A DNA stretch of 6,331 nt from CAIOGO01 sp964447445 (GTDB taxonomy: Bacteria > Bipolaricaulota > Bipolaricaulia > UBA7950 > UBA9294), in the NCBI GenBank assembly GCA_964447445.1, contig CAYUSW010000028.1, forward strand, positions 1-6,331, in the 5' to 3' direction. The notes beneath the pieces were generated by a model. It was not told the DNA's origin, made no database searches, and saw only the letters and a list, made by a program, of their open reading frames with translations. Position 1 is the first letter of the stretch, and every line of letters starts with the position of its first letter. Shown in pieces: positions 1 to 6,032 of the stretch. Position numbers and translations under genes: made by a program.

Positions 1-496
1 CGAGAATCCTGTCGCTGTGCCGAACCCCGGCCCGCTCGATCCCGTTCAGGGCGCACGCCACGGGCTCAGCGAACGTCGCTGTGTTATCGGAGACCCCCGC
101 GGGGACGAGGAATGTGCCCTGGGCAGCGATCTCGCGAGGCAGGATGAGGTACTCCTGAAGCGCTCCCGCGATGAACGACTTGTGTTCGCACAGCTCGCCA
201 GCGCCGCTCAGGCAGGTCGGGCAGCCGCCGCACTCCACGTACGGCGCGCAGACCACGCGGCCGCCCTCGGCGAGACCGCGGACTTCCCGCCCGACGGCAT
301 CCACAATGCCGACGACCTCGTGGCCCAGCACGCACGGCGGCGGGAAGTAGGGGTGCCCGCGGCGGAATGCTTTCACGTCCGTTCCGCACAATCCCACGGC
401 GCTCACGCGAATCCGCGCTTCGCTCGCCCCAGGCACCGGGAGCGGCGCTGAACGCACCTCAACGCGACCGAGTTCCACGAGTTCCGCCACCCGCAT
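1..496 (-). CDS. Zinc-dependent medium-chain alcohol/polyol dehydrogenase, N-terminal part (cut by window edge)
   Basis: The frame is open from the start to the left edge and gives the first 165 residues of a protein that is normally about 340-350 residues long. It matches the GroES-like catalytic domain of the medium-chain dehydrogenase family (sorbitol, threonine and related alcohol dehydrogenases), which oxidise a secondary alcohol with NAD(P). Visible motifs are GLCGTD with the catalytic zinc ligand C37, GHEVVG with H59 and E60, the structural zinc cysteines C89, C92, C95 and C103, and FAEPVAC with E144. The NAD-binding Rossmann domain lies outside the window. I chose the ATG at 496 because AGGA lies six bases upstream and the protein then begins MRVAELVELG, as is usual for the family. 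An in-frame ATG at 517 and GTG at 532 are alternatives. It is the last visible gene of the operon, 126 bases after its upstream neighbour. Substrate is unknown; polyol or sugar-derived alcohol is inferred from context. Confidence 0.93.
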   Translation of the reverse strand, partial: MRVAELVELGRVEVRSAPLPVPGASEARIRVSAVGLCGTDVKAFRRGHPYFPPPCVLGHEVVGIVDAVGREVRGLAEGGRVVCAPYVECGGCPTCLSGAGELCEHKSFIAGALQEYLILPREIAAQGTFLVPAGVSDNTATFAEPVACALNGIERAGVRHSDRIL

Positions 497-502
497 CTGT
501 CG

Positions 503-506
503 TCCT
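503..506 (-). promoter_or_regulatory. Ribosome binding site deciding the dehydrogenase start
   Basis: On the minus strand AGGA is followed by six bases and then the ATG at 496. The upstream in-frame ATG at 517 has no comparable Shine-Dalgarno sequence at proper distance, so this site favours the shorter protein. Confidence 0.55.
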
Positions 507-572
507 GTGTTGGCCATCGCGGTCTCGTCCACCACCTTCTCGCAAGCCCGTCTGGATTCCGACGGCCTGCAG

Positions 573-605
573 CCGGAGGGAGGGAGACTCATCCCCCTCC
601 CTCGG
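573..605 (-). other. Strong G/C hairpin between two operon genes, no U-tract
   Basis: On the minus strand GAGGGAGGG (603-595) can pair with CCCTCCCTC (584-576) around a ten-base loop. The helix extends by two further C:G pairs (604-605 with 573-574) across one bulged base. It begins 18 bases after the stop codon of the molybdopterin-fold gene. The bases that follow (CTGCAGGCCGTCGG) contain no T run, so a standard intrinsic terminator is not supported. It may instead protect the upstream mRNA from 3' exonucleases or lower expression of the dehydrogenase gene. A Rho-independent terminator in a lineage that tolerates missing U-tracts is the alternative. Confidence 0.5.
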
Positions 606-622
606 TTGAAGGCACAACTCGC

Positions 623-1141
623 CTAGTACTCGACGCGAATTCCGACCACGTACCACGCCCAGTTTTCTGGGCTGTACAGCGTTTCCACACCCTCGATCTG
701 GTACGGGAACACCAACTTCAGTGGCCCGCCCGAGGTTGCCTTGATGACCTTGTCATTCGACGCGTACGCGATCATGATCGGGTACTGGCTCGCATCTGCG
801 ATCTGGACAACGAACTCCATCCCGTCCGATGCAACGAGGACGGCCTTCACCGCGTACAGATCCACGGCGATCCACTTGAGCAGATCGGCCAGCAGGATTC
901 CGGTGTACTTCTTCTCTCCCAGCCACGGATCTGTGACCGTGTAGGTTGTGGCGGGCAAAGCCTTCAGCATGTCGATGTCGAAGTCGAACACGCCGCCCGC
1001 CGTCGCGTCCCACCGATTCATCAACACCATGGGTCCTGAGACCGTCAGGGCAACCTCCCCCGTCGGCACCATGCCAGTGGCCCACGCGGCGGCGCTCACA
1101 AGCGCGACCAGGAGCACACCGAGACAAAACGTTCGCTTCAC
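623..1141 (-). CDS. Exported small protein with oxidoreductase-molybdopterin-binding (sulfite oxidase-type) fold
   Basis: The product has 172 residues. A Sec signal peptide (basic MKRT start, hydrophobic core at about 6-19, likely cleavage after AWA at 19-21) sends it out of the cytoplasm. The rest resembles the molybdopterin-dependent oxidoreductase domain: an opening LTVSGPMVLMNR strand, FDIDMLKALP at 54-63, a tryptophan-containing DPWLGEKKYTGILLADLL stretch at 71-88, then VKAVLVASDGMEFVVQI and a closing GPLKLVFP at 139-146. In catalytic members a cysteine coordinates molybdenum; the mature part here has no cysteine at all, so it may be a non-catalytic binding protein. At about 150 mature residues it is one domain only. 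The GTG start at 1141 is preferred because AGGAGG lies five bases upstream, although upstream in-frame ATGs exist at 1168 and 1177. It follows the binding-protein gene by 87 bases. The family call rests on pattern recognition; the precise role is unknown. Confidence 0.8.
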   Translation of the reverse strand: MKRTFCLGVLLVALVSAAAWATGMVPTGEVALTVSGPMVLMNRWDATAGGVFDFDIDMLKALPATTYTVTDPWLGEKKYTGILLADLLKWIAVDLYAVKAVLVASDGMEFVVQIADASQYPIMIAYASNDKVIKATSGGPLKLVFPYQIEGVETLYSPENWAWYVVGIRVEY

Positions 1142-1146
1142 GTGGT

Positions 1147-1152
1147 CCTCCT
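1147..1152 (-). promoter_or_regulatory. Ribosome binding site supporting a GTG start
   Basis: AGGAGG is followed by ACCAC and then the GTG at 1141. This places the signal peptide basic residues right at the N-terminus, and it excludes the ATGs at 1168 and 1177, which would put twelve polar and charged residues before the hydrophobic segment. Confidence 0.75.
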
Positions 1153-1228
1153 TCCCCCTCAAACACATCCCAGACATCCCCTTCCAGCCAGCCTATCCGG
1201 TCCTCCAACCACCTCCTCCGCTCCCCTA

Positions 1229-2503
1229 CTACTGAAGTCCCATGCGGCGCAAGAACTCATTGCCGTTCTCCGTTGCCGCCCGCAGCGCGTCATCCAGGCT
1301 CTGCGCCCCAAGAAGGATGAGCTCGATCTGGGGGACGAACGACTGCCACTCCCAGTTATAGAAGCCAAACATGTGCGGCTTGACATCCTCGGCGTACGAC
1401 AGCCACTGGTATGCGACGTCCCACTGGTCCTCCGCCGTCCGAAACTCGGGACGGGCCGCCGCCGTCTGGCGAACGGGGAAGAGTCCGTCGGCGTGCGCCA
1501 GGCGCGCTTGGTTCTCGGTGTTTGTGTAGTAGAGCAGGAATTCAGCCGCCTGATCCTTGTGCCGCGAGCCGGCGTAGATCGAGATCCCCTGAGGACCCGC
1601 CTCGGTCACGGTGCGAACGGGGCCCTTGACCTGCAACATGCCCCACTCGATGCTGGTTCCGATCAGCCGTCCGATCCAGTTCCGAACCCAGCAGCCGAAG
1701 CTGAACATCGCGTACTTGCCCGACTTGAAGCCCTGGAACAGGCTCATGAAGTCGTAGCTCAGGACTTCCTTGGGCATGACCTGGTCCACCGTGACAAGGT
1801 CCGTGTAGAACCCGATCGCCTGCCGGCCGGCCTCATCGATCTCGACGTGCCATGTCCCGTCTGGGTACTTGACGAGGACTTGGCCGCCGTTCTGAGCGAC
1901 GAGACACCACCACAGCCGCTGCTCGAGCGGCGCGAGCAGGCCCCACGTCGTGGTCTCACCGTTCGCATTGCGGCGGGTGAGGCGTTGCGCGTAGTCGCGC
2001 AGCTCGGCCCACGTGATCATGCCGTCCGTCGGCGGCGTGATTCCGGCATCGACGAGCATCGCCTTGTTGTAGAAGATGACGAGAGTCTCCTGTAGGAAGG
2101 GTATGCCGTAGATGTTGCCGTCATCGTCGCTGACGCCGTCCCAGCTCTTCTGCGGCGTGTCGGCCAGAGTCCCGGCATCGAGATAGCGGTTGAGCGGCTC
2201 GGCGTACCCTTGCAGGCCGTACTCGTAGCACATGACCGACTCCTCGTGGAACAGATCGGGCCCTTCCCCGACCTGGAAGCCTGTGGAGAGGAAGTCGTTG
2301 ATGTTCTCCAGCAGCTGGTAGATGATCTGCACCTGGATGTCGGGCCGAGCTGCATTCCACTCCTCGACAATCGCCTCGACCTGTTCTACCTCCTCCTCTT
2401 GCCACGCGAACGTCAGGAACTGCAGCGTGACGGCTCCGACAGCGACCGCGACGAGAGCCGAGAACAGGACTGCCATGGCCAGGGCCCAGATGTGTCGCCT
2501 CAT
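1229..2503 (-). CDS. ABC transporter extracellular solute-binding protein, family 1 (sugar type)
   Basis: The 424-residue product has the usual length of family 1 carbohydrate-binding proteins of ABC importers, which capture a ligand outside the membrane and pass it to a permease pair. A signal peptide covers about residues 1-23 (RRH, then a long Ala/Val/Leu core). No lipobox cysteine is present, so it is probably a soluble periplasmic protein rather than a lipoprotein. Family features are an early beta strand LQFLTFAW (27-34), the amphipathic helix to about 50 with NAARPDIQVQI, GPDLF (81-85), YGIPFLQETLVIFYNKAMLVDAG (132-154), PPTDGMITWAEL (157-168), GKYAMFSFG (262-270), and GPQGISIYAGSRHKDQAAEFLLY (303-325). 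Several tryptophans (198, 199, 218, 276, 287, 384, 386) could stack on sugar rings. GGGAGGGAGG lies seven bases before the ATG. It starts 23 bases after the phosphoesterase gene. No permease or ATPase gene lies in the window. The ligand is unknown; sugar or polyol is inferred. Confidence 0.93.
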   Translation of the reverse strand: MRRHIWALAMAVLFSALVAVAVGAVTLQFLTFAWQEEEVEQVEAIVEEWNAARPDIQVQIIYQLLENINDFLSTGFQVGEGPDLFHEESVMCYEYGLQGYAEPLNRYLDAGTLADTPQKSWDGVSDDDGNIYGIPFLQETLVIFYNKAMLVDAGITPPTDGMITWAELRDYAQRLTRRNANGETTTWGLLAPLEQRLWWCLVAQNGGQVLVKYPDGTWHVEIDEAGRQAIGFYTDLVTVDQVMPKEVLSYDFMSLFQGFKSGKYAMFSFGCWVRNWIGRLIGTSIEWGMLQVKGPVRTVTEAGPQGISIYAGSRHKDQAAEFLLYYTNTENQARLAHADGLFPVRQTAAARPEFRTAEDQWDVAYQWLSYAEDVKPHMFGFYNWEWQSFVPQIELILLGAQSLDDALRAATENGNEFLRRMGLQ

Positions 2504-2526
2504 TGCATGACCTCCCTCCCCACGAC

Positions 2527-4164
2527 CTACTCCTCCAGCTTGACGCTGAAGATGAGGTCGAATGACTTGATCGGATCAGCGCTCGTCGGTCGATACATGC
2601 CAACCAGCGCGATGTGGTCTCCCTTCGCGACAGTGAGGGGGAACTTGCTTACGATGATCGTCTTCGTCCCGTCCGTCGCGGAGATGTCCGTGCCCATCAC
2701 GGCGCGCACTTCAAGCGCAGTCGTCCCGACCATCTTCCCCTGGAACACCTCGGGGTGGCCGATGAAGTCGGCAAGCGCGAGTCCGGGGGCAAGGACGTAG
2801 AATGCCTGCTCGCCCACGATCGACGCCCCGCCGCTCATCGAGAATGTGAGCTTGAGCGTGTGAATCCCGGGCACGAGCGTTGTGACGTTCAGATTGCCCG
2901 CCGCTGTGCTCCAGAGGCCGTGCGCCGAGACCCGCACCGCGATCTCGTCGCCGTCATCCCATCGGTACTTCGCCGCGGTCGCCTCTCCCCACACGGTCGC
3001 CACGAGGCGGTCCGTCCACGTGAGGGCCGCGACCGCCGGGGAAGAAAACGACACGACGTTCGCACCTACGGTGCGCCAGGTGCTCGCGAGCCGGCCACGG
3101 GACATCTCGACCACGCGGTATCCGAACCGAGTCCCGTCCGGATTCGGACCTTCCCACCATGAGCCGCAGACCGCGCCCGACGTGAGCTCGTAGAAGGGCT
3201 CCTCCCGCAGGACGAAGTTCGTGTGCCAGTGGCCGTTCAGGAGCGCCGTGATGTTCGCACCAGCGAGGAGATCCCACAGCGCCTGGTTCTCGGCCGTCTG
3301 CGCCCAATCCGTCGTCGGCTCGTGGCAGAAGACGAGGATCGGCGCACTCGATTCGACGAGCGCGAGATCGCGGCGCAGCCACTCAAGCTGCGCCGCGCTC
3401 ACCGTGTAGATCTGCTTCGTGTCGGAAAGCTGGTGCGGATCGAGGACGACGCAGTGCGTTCCCTTCATGTTGAACGAGTAGTAGGTGGGGCCGAAGTGCT
3501 CCTCGTACACCGTCTTGTCCACAGACGGATCGCGCACCTCATCGTGGTTCCCCATCGTCTCGTAGACGGGCGCCGCGAACCGCGACACGAACCCGTCGTC
3601 GATCGCCGCGAACCAAACCTTCACCTCGTCGAGTTCGGGGCCCTTCGCATTCGCGATGATGTCGCCGGTCAGGATGATGAAGTCCGGCTTGAGGGCGTTC
3701 AGCTCGGAGACGATTCCATTGAGCGTGTCGCTCGGAAGGAACGCCATCTCACGGTCTGCGAACGCGCGAGAGAAGGCGTCCGGGTCTGGGGCGTAGTGGA
3801 TGTCGGACAGCTGAGCGAAGACGAGCGGGCCGGCCTCATCGCGAGTCCCGACCGGGAAGGAGTACGACGCACCCACAACAACGGCGCGATACCAGCCCGC
3901 CGTCGGCCTCATCCCGTTGGGAGTGGAGAGGAAGACGAATCGAGATCCTTCGTTCTGTGGAAGCGAGAACCGACCCGCATCGTCTGTGCGCACTACGCTG
4001 ATCCCATCGCTCACGACAGCGCCCGTGACGCCGACTTCCCCAGCATCCAGAGTGCCGTTGCGGTTGCCGTCGAGGAACACAACCCCCTCGGCCCCAACCG
4101 CGGAGCAGACCGCTCCGCCGATTCCGACCGCCATGAGGGCCACTGCCATCGCCAGGCGCCACAT
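2527..4164 (-). CDS. Secreted calcineurin-like metallophosphoesterase with N-terminal SdrD/EF-hand-like module and C-terminal beta domains
   Basis: The 545-residue product begins with a signal peptide (about 1-25), so it should act outside the cytoplasmic membrane and hydrolyse a phosphate mono- or diester. Residues about 27-100 form a small beta module opening with FLDGNRNGTLDAGEVGVTG; D32, N34, N36, D40 and E43 make an EF-hand or dockerin-like calcium loop. The catalytic domain (about 112-345) holds the dinuclear metal motifs: SDIH (D121, H123), TGD (D168), GNHDE (N206, H207), CHEP (H281) and NGHWH (H312, H314). About 200 C-terminal residues look like an Ig-like domain followed by an OB-like beta domain (LEVRAVMGTDI to IALVGMYR). 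The ATG at 4164 is chosen over one at 4254 because it gives the signal peptide and has GGGAGG five bases upstream. That ribosome site overlaps the last aldolase codons, one base separating stop and start. Substrate is unknown; a nucleotide, glycerophosphodiester or phosphorylated sugar/polyol are all possible. Confidence 0.92.
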   Translation of the reverse strand: MWRLAMAVALMAVGIGGAVCSAVGAEGVVFLDGNRNGTLDAGEVGVTGAVVSDGISVVRTDDAGRFSLPQNEGSRFVFLSTPNGMRPTAGWYRAVVVGASYSFPVGTRDEAGPLVFAQLSDIHYAPDPDAFSRAFADREMAFLPSDTLNGIVSELNALKPDFIILTGDIIANAKGPELDEVKVWFAAIDDGFVSRFAAPVYETMGNHDEVRDPSVDKTVYEEHFGPTYYSFNMKGTHCVVLDPHQLSDTKQIYTVSAAQLEWLRRDLALVESSAPILVFCHEPTTDWAQTAENQALWDLLAGANITALLNGHWHTNFVLREEPFYELTSGAVCGSWWEGPNPDGTRFGYRVVEMSRGRLASTWRTVGANVVSFSSPAVAALTWTDRLVATVWGEATAAKYRWDDGDEIAVRVSAHGLWSTAAGNLNVTTLVPGIHTLKLTFSMSGGASIVGEQAFYVLAPGLALADFIGHPEVFQGKMVGTTALEVRAVMGTDISATDGTKTIIVSKFPLTVAKGDHIALVGMYRPTSADPIKSFDLIFSVKLEE

Positions 4165-4165
4165 C

Positions 4166-4912
4166 CTAGCCTCCCTTCTTATGGACGACCTCCACGAGTG
4201 CGCGGACCGTCTGCGTCGGGTTCTCCGCCCCAAACACGGTACGCCCGAACGCAATACCGGCCGCGCCGCGCTTCACGGCCTGACGCGCCATTTCCACCGG
4301 GTCCTCCGACTTTGCGCCCCCGGCAACAAGAACGGGAACGGGGCAGCTCCGCGGGATGTCGGCAAACGTCGACTCGCCTCCCCCGTACGCCTTCACGACG
4401 TCGGCACCCAACTCATAGGCCACGCGAGCCCCCAGAGCAATCGACGGAACGTCGTGGAACTTCTTCGGATCCGCGATCAGCATCTCGGCAATGAGCGGCA
4501 TTCCCCACCGCCCGCACGCCTCGGCGATCTCCGCCAGGAGGGCAAGCGACGGCCCCTCGCCGGCCCCGCCGACGAAGCCCATGGCAATCACGGCATCGGC
4601 ACCCAGACCCACGGCGCGCTCCACGGAGAGGATTTGGCGGTGGTAGTCGAAAGATGGGTTCGCGTCTGTGCTCGCGCCCGTCACGCGGAGGATGATAGCG
4701 CAGCGCCCAACGCATGCCGCTGTCGCGCGTTCCAGCGCGCCTGGATTGAGGATGATCGCGTCCGCTCCGCCGTCCACAACGCGCTGCAAAGTGCTGGACA
4801 AGTTCTCGATGCCGCGCATCGTCCCCTTGAACTGCCCGTGGTCGAGAGCCACGACGACCGACCGGCCGTCGTCTCGGAACAGCCTCGCCAAGCGAACTCT
4901 CTTGCCTGTCAT
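4166..4912 (-). CDS. Class I DhnA/FbaB/LsrF-type aldolase (DeoC/LacD superfamily TIM barrel)
   Basis: The 248-residue product is a cytoplasmic Schiff-base aldolase of the DhnA-type family, which includes archaeal-type fructose-bisphosphate aldolase, LsrF and the ADH synthase of archaeal aromatic synthesis. Landmarks are VVVALDHGQFKGTMRGIEN (19-37), GGADAIILNPG (48-58), LRVTGAS (75-81), LGADAVIAMGFVGG (103-116), PLIAEM (139-144), the probable Schiff-base lysine K174 in GADVVKAYGG, and two phosphate-binding turns, VAGGAK (196-201) and IAFGRTVFG (220-228). The lysine context differs from the KVxYTGD of typical fructose-bisphosphate aldolases, so a different phosphorylated sugar or ketose is likely. 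The ATG at 4912 overlaps the repressor stop by four bases (ATGA) and has a purine-rich GGGGGGAG upstream; the ATG at 4939 would give nine extra poorly family-like residues. Close coupling to a LacI repressor points to inducible catabolism rather than glycolysis. Family call is firm, substrate is not. Confidence 0.9.
   Translation of the reverse strand: MTGKRVRLARLFRDDGRSVVVALDHGQFKGTMRGIENLSSTLQRVVDGGADAIILNPGALERATAACVGRCAIILRVTGASTDANPSFDYHRQILSVERAVGLGADAVIAMGFVGGAGEGPSLALLAEIAEACGRWGMPLIAEMLIADPKKFHDVPSIALGARVAYELGADVVKAYGGGESTFADIPRSCPVPVLVAGGAKSEDPVEMARQAVKRGAAGIAFGRTVFGAENPTQTVRALVEVVHKKGG
4909..4912 (-). promoter_or_regulatory. ATGA stop/start overlap coupling repressor and aldolase
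   Basis: The TGA of the repressor gene (4911-4909) shares bases with the ATG of the aldolase gene (4912-4910). Such overlaps commonly cause translational coupling, tying aldolase output to repressor translation. Confidence 0.85.
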
Positions 4913-5910
4913 GTCGAGTCTCCCCCCAGCCGGCGGCACGTTCCGCCGAGGATCAGCCGCGTCGGCATCCGCGTGCCGCGCGCGGCCCCGTCGAGCAATC
5001 GCGCCGCCGCCTCGCGCCCCATCTCGTACGCCGGCACCTCGACCGTCGTGAGTGCAGGACGAGCAAACGTCGCATAGGGAACGTGGGGAACGTGGTCGAA
5101 TCCCGCGACCCCCAGATCCCGAGGAACCGCCAGTCTTCTCTCCTCAGCCGCACGCAGGACGCCGAACGCCATCAAGTCGTTGGCAGCAACGATGACCTCG
5201 ACGTCTTCCGTCGCGAGCATTTCCAGGGCACGGTCGTAGCCCGACTCAAACGTGAACGCGCCACGCCGCACGGCGACGAAGTCGCTCCCGATCCCAAGAA
5301 GTGCATCGCGAAATCCCTTGAGCCGATCCTCCGCGGAGCTGACGTCCGGGGGCCCCCCAATGTAGCCAACCCGCCGATACCCGAGCCCCAGGACGTGCTC
5401 CGCCAGCTCGCGACTCGCTCTGCGGTTGTCCGCTTCCACGACCGGAAACCCATCGACGCGGCGATCGGCAAGCATCACGCGCACGTCGCGATCCTTGAGC
5501 CGCCGCAGTGCCTTCGCGTCCGGACGACCCGCCGGAACGAGCAGCACGCCTTCGACATCCTCGGCAAGGAGCATTTCGAGGTACCGCGCCTCGCGAGCCT
5601 GTTCGTTGTCACAGTCGCAGATCAGACTCGTGTATCCGCGTTCGGAAGCGACCGACTCCACGCCCCGAGTCAAGAGTGCGAAGTAGAGGTTGGTGATGTC
5701 GGGGACGAGGATGCCGAGTGCATGAGTCCGCTGGCGACGTAGACGCTGTGCCGCTTTCACGGGGGTGTAGTCGAGCGCGCGCATGGAAGCAAGCACGCGC
5801 TCCTTCGTCTCGGGCCGCATGTGCTCGGCGTCGTGGCCGTTGAGAACCCGGGAAACGGTACATGGGGCGACTCCCGCGTGTTCCGCCACTTCCCGAATCG
5901 TAGCTCGCAT
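4909..5910 (-). CDS. LacI-family transcriptional repressor, first gene of the operon
   Basis: The 333-residue product has the standard LacI layout. The helix-turn-helix is at residues 4-25 (TIREVAEHAGVAPCTVSRVLNG), the hinge helix around 51-60 carries L57, the residue expected to wedge into the central CG of the operator, and the periplasmic-binding-protein-like sensor starts at LGILVPDITNLYF (65-77). Further family signatures are ELAEHVLGLGYRRVGYIGGP and, late in the sensor, VIVAANDLMAFGVLRAA with GVAGFDHVP. The recognition helix begins P16-C17, an unusual pair where ST, MA, VA or RA is common, suggesting specialised operator reading. The ATG at 5910 matches the family N-terminus but has no clear Shine-Dalgarno sequence, so translation may be weak. 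It sits downstream of a promoter and a LacI-type palindrome, which indicates autoregulation of the whole operon. The effector is presumably the transported substrate or an aldolase-pathway intermediate. Confidence 0.95.
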   Translation of the reverse strand: MRATIREVAEHAGVAPCTVSRVLNGHDAEHMRPETKERVLASMRALDYTPVKAAQRLRRQRTHALGILVPDITNLYFALLTRGVESVASERGYTSLICDCDNEQAREARYLEMLLAEDVEGVLLVPAGRPDAKALRRLKDRDVRVMLADRRVDGFPVVEADNRRASRELAEHVLGLGYRRVGYIGGPPDVSSAEDRLKGFRDALLGIGSDFVAVRRGAFTFESGYDRALEMLATEDVEVIVAANDLMAFGVLRAAEERRLAVPRDLGVAGFDHVPHVPYATFARPALTTVEVPAYEMGREAAARLLDGAARGTRMPTRLILGGTCRRLGGDST

Positions 5911-5916
5911 GGCTGA

Positions 5917-5930
5917 GGAAATCGTTTTCC
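5917..5930 (-). promoter_or_regulatory. LacI-type operator (14-base palindrome with central CG)
   Basis: On the minus strand GGAAAACGATTTCC is an inverted repeat of the form GGAAAnCGnTTTCC, with only the two bases flanking the central CG (5923-5924) unpaired by symmetry. Central CG and A/T-rich arms are characteristic of LacI/PurR/CcpA-type operators. It lies roughly 8-21 bases after the predicted transcription start and 6 bases before the repressor start codon, so a bound repressor would block transcription. A 9-base element, gaaatcgtt on the plus strand, occurs at 5918-5926 and again at 5931-5939, so a second overlapping half-site may exist. The RNA of this palindrome could also form a five-pair hairpin just before the start codon. 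Confidence 0.75.
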
Positions 5931-5944
5931 GAAATCGTTACACC

Positions 5945-5973
5945 ACTCTAGTCGCCAGGTCATGATCTGTCAA
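5945..5973 (-). promoter_or_regulatory. Sigma-70-type promoter of the LacI-led operon
   Basis: On the minus strand a perfect -35 hexamer TTGACA (5973-5968) is followed by exactly 17 bases and the -10 hexamer TAGAGT (5950-5945), which matches TATAAT at four of six positions, including the key first, second and last ones. Transcription would start near 5938, giving a leader of about 27 bases that contains the operator. No other stretch in the 122-base gap upstream of the repressor looks as good. Confidence 0.7.
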
Positions 5974-6032
5974 ATGGGAGCCCCTCGCCGGCACGGTGGG
6001 CGTCTTGAGCTAAGGGCTAGTGCTTGCTCTGT

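Noticed and set aside
17..451. Plus-strand open frame of 144 codons opposite the dehydrogenase
   Set aside because: The opposite strand carries all zinc-binding motifs of an alcohol dehydrogenase.
1142..2095. Plus-strand open frame of 317 codons opposite the solute-binding protein
   Set aside because: No family signature; composition reflects antisense reading of a real gene.
4145..4164. Lipobox reading of GAVC near the phosphoesterase signal peptide
   Set aside because: The residue before the cysteine is Val rather than Gly, Ala or Ser, so lipoprotein processing is unlikely.
4165..4254. Thirty-residue N-terminal extension of the phosphoesterase from an ATG at 4254
   Set aside because: It is Arg/Ser-rich, overlaps the aldolase gene, would bury the signal peptide, and the ATG at 4164 has its own ribosome binding site.
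3223..4494. Long plus-strand open frame of 423 codons across the phosphoesterase and aldolase genes
   Set aside because: It lies antisense to two genes with intact catalytic motifs, is rich in Arg, Pro and His as expected from a high-GC shadow frame, and shows no recognisable domain.
3917..5077. Plus-strand open frame of 386 codons over three minus-strand genes
   Set aside because: It spans gene boundaries of well-supported opposite-strand genes and has shadow-like composition.
5974..6032. Possible terminator for the upstream phosphoesterase gene
   Set aside because: Only short, poorly paired inverted repeats (GAGC with GCTC, GCCC with GGGC) occur and no T run follows on the minus strand.
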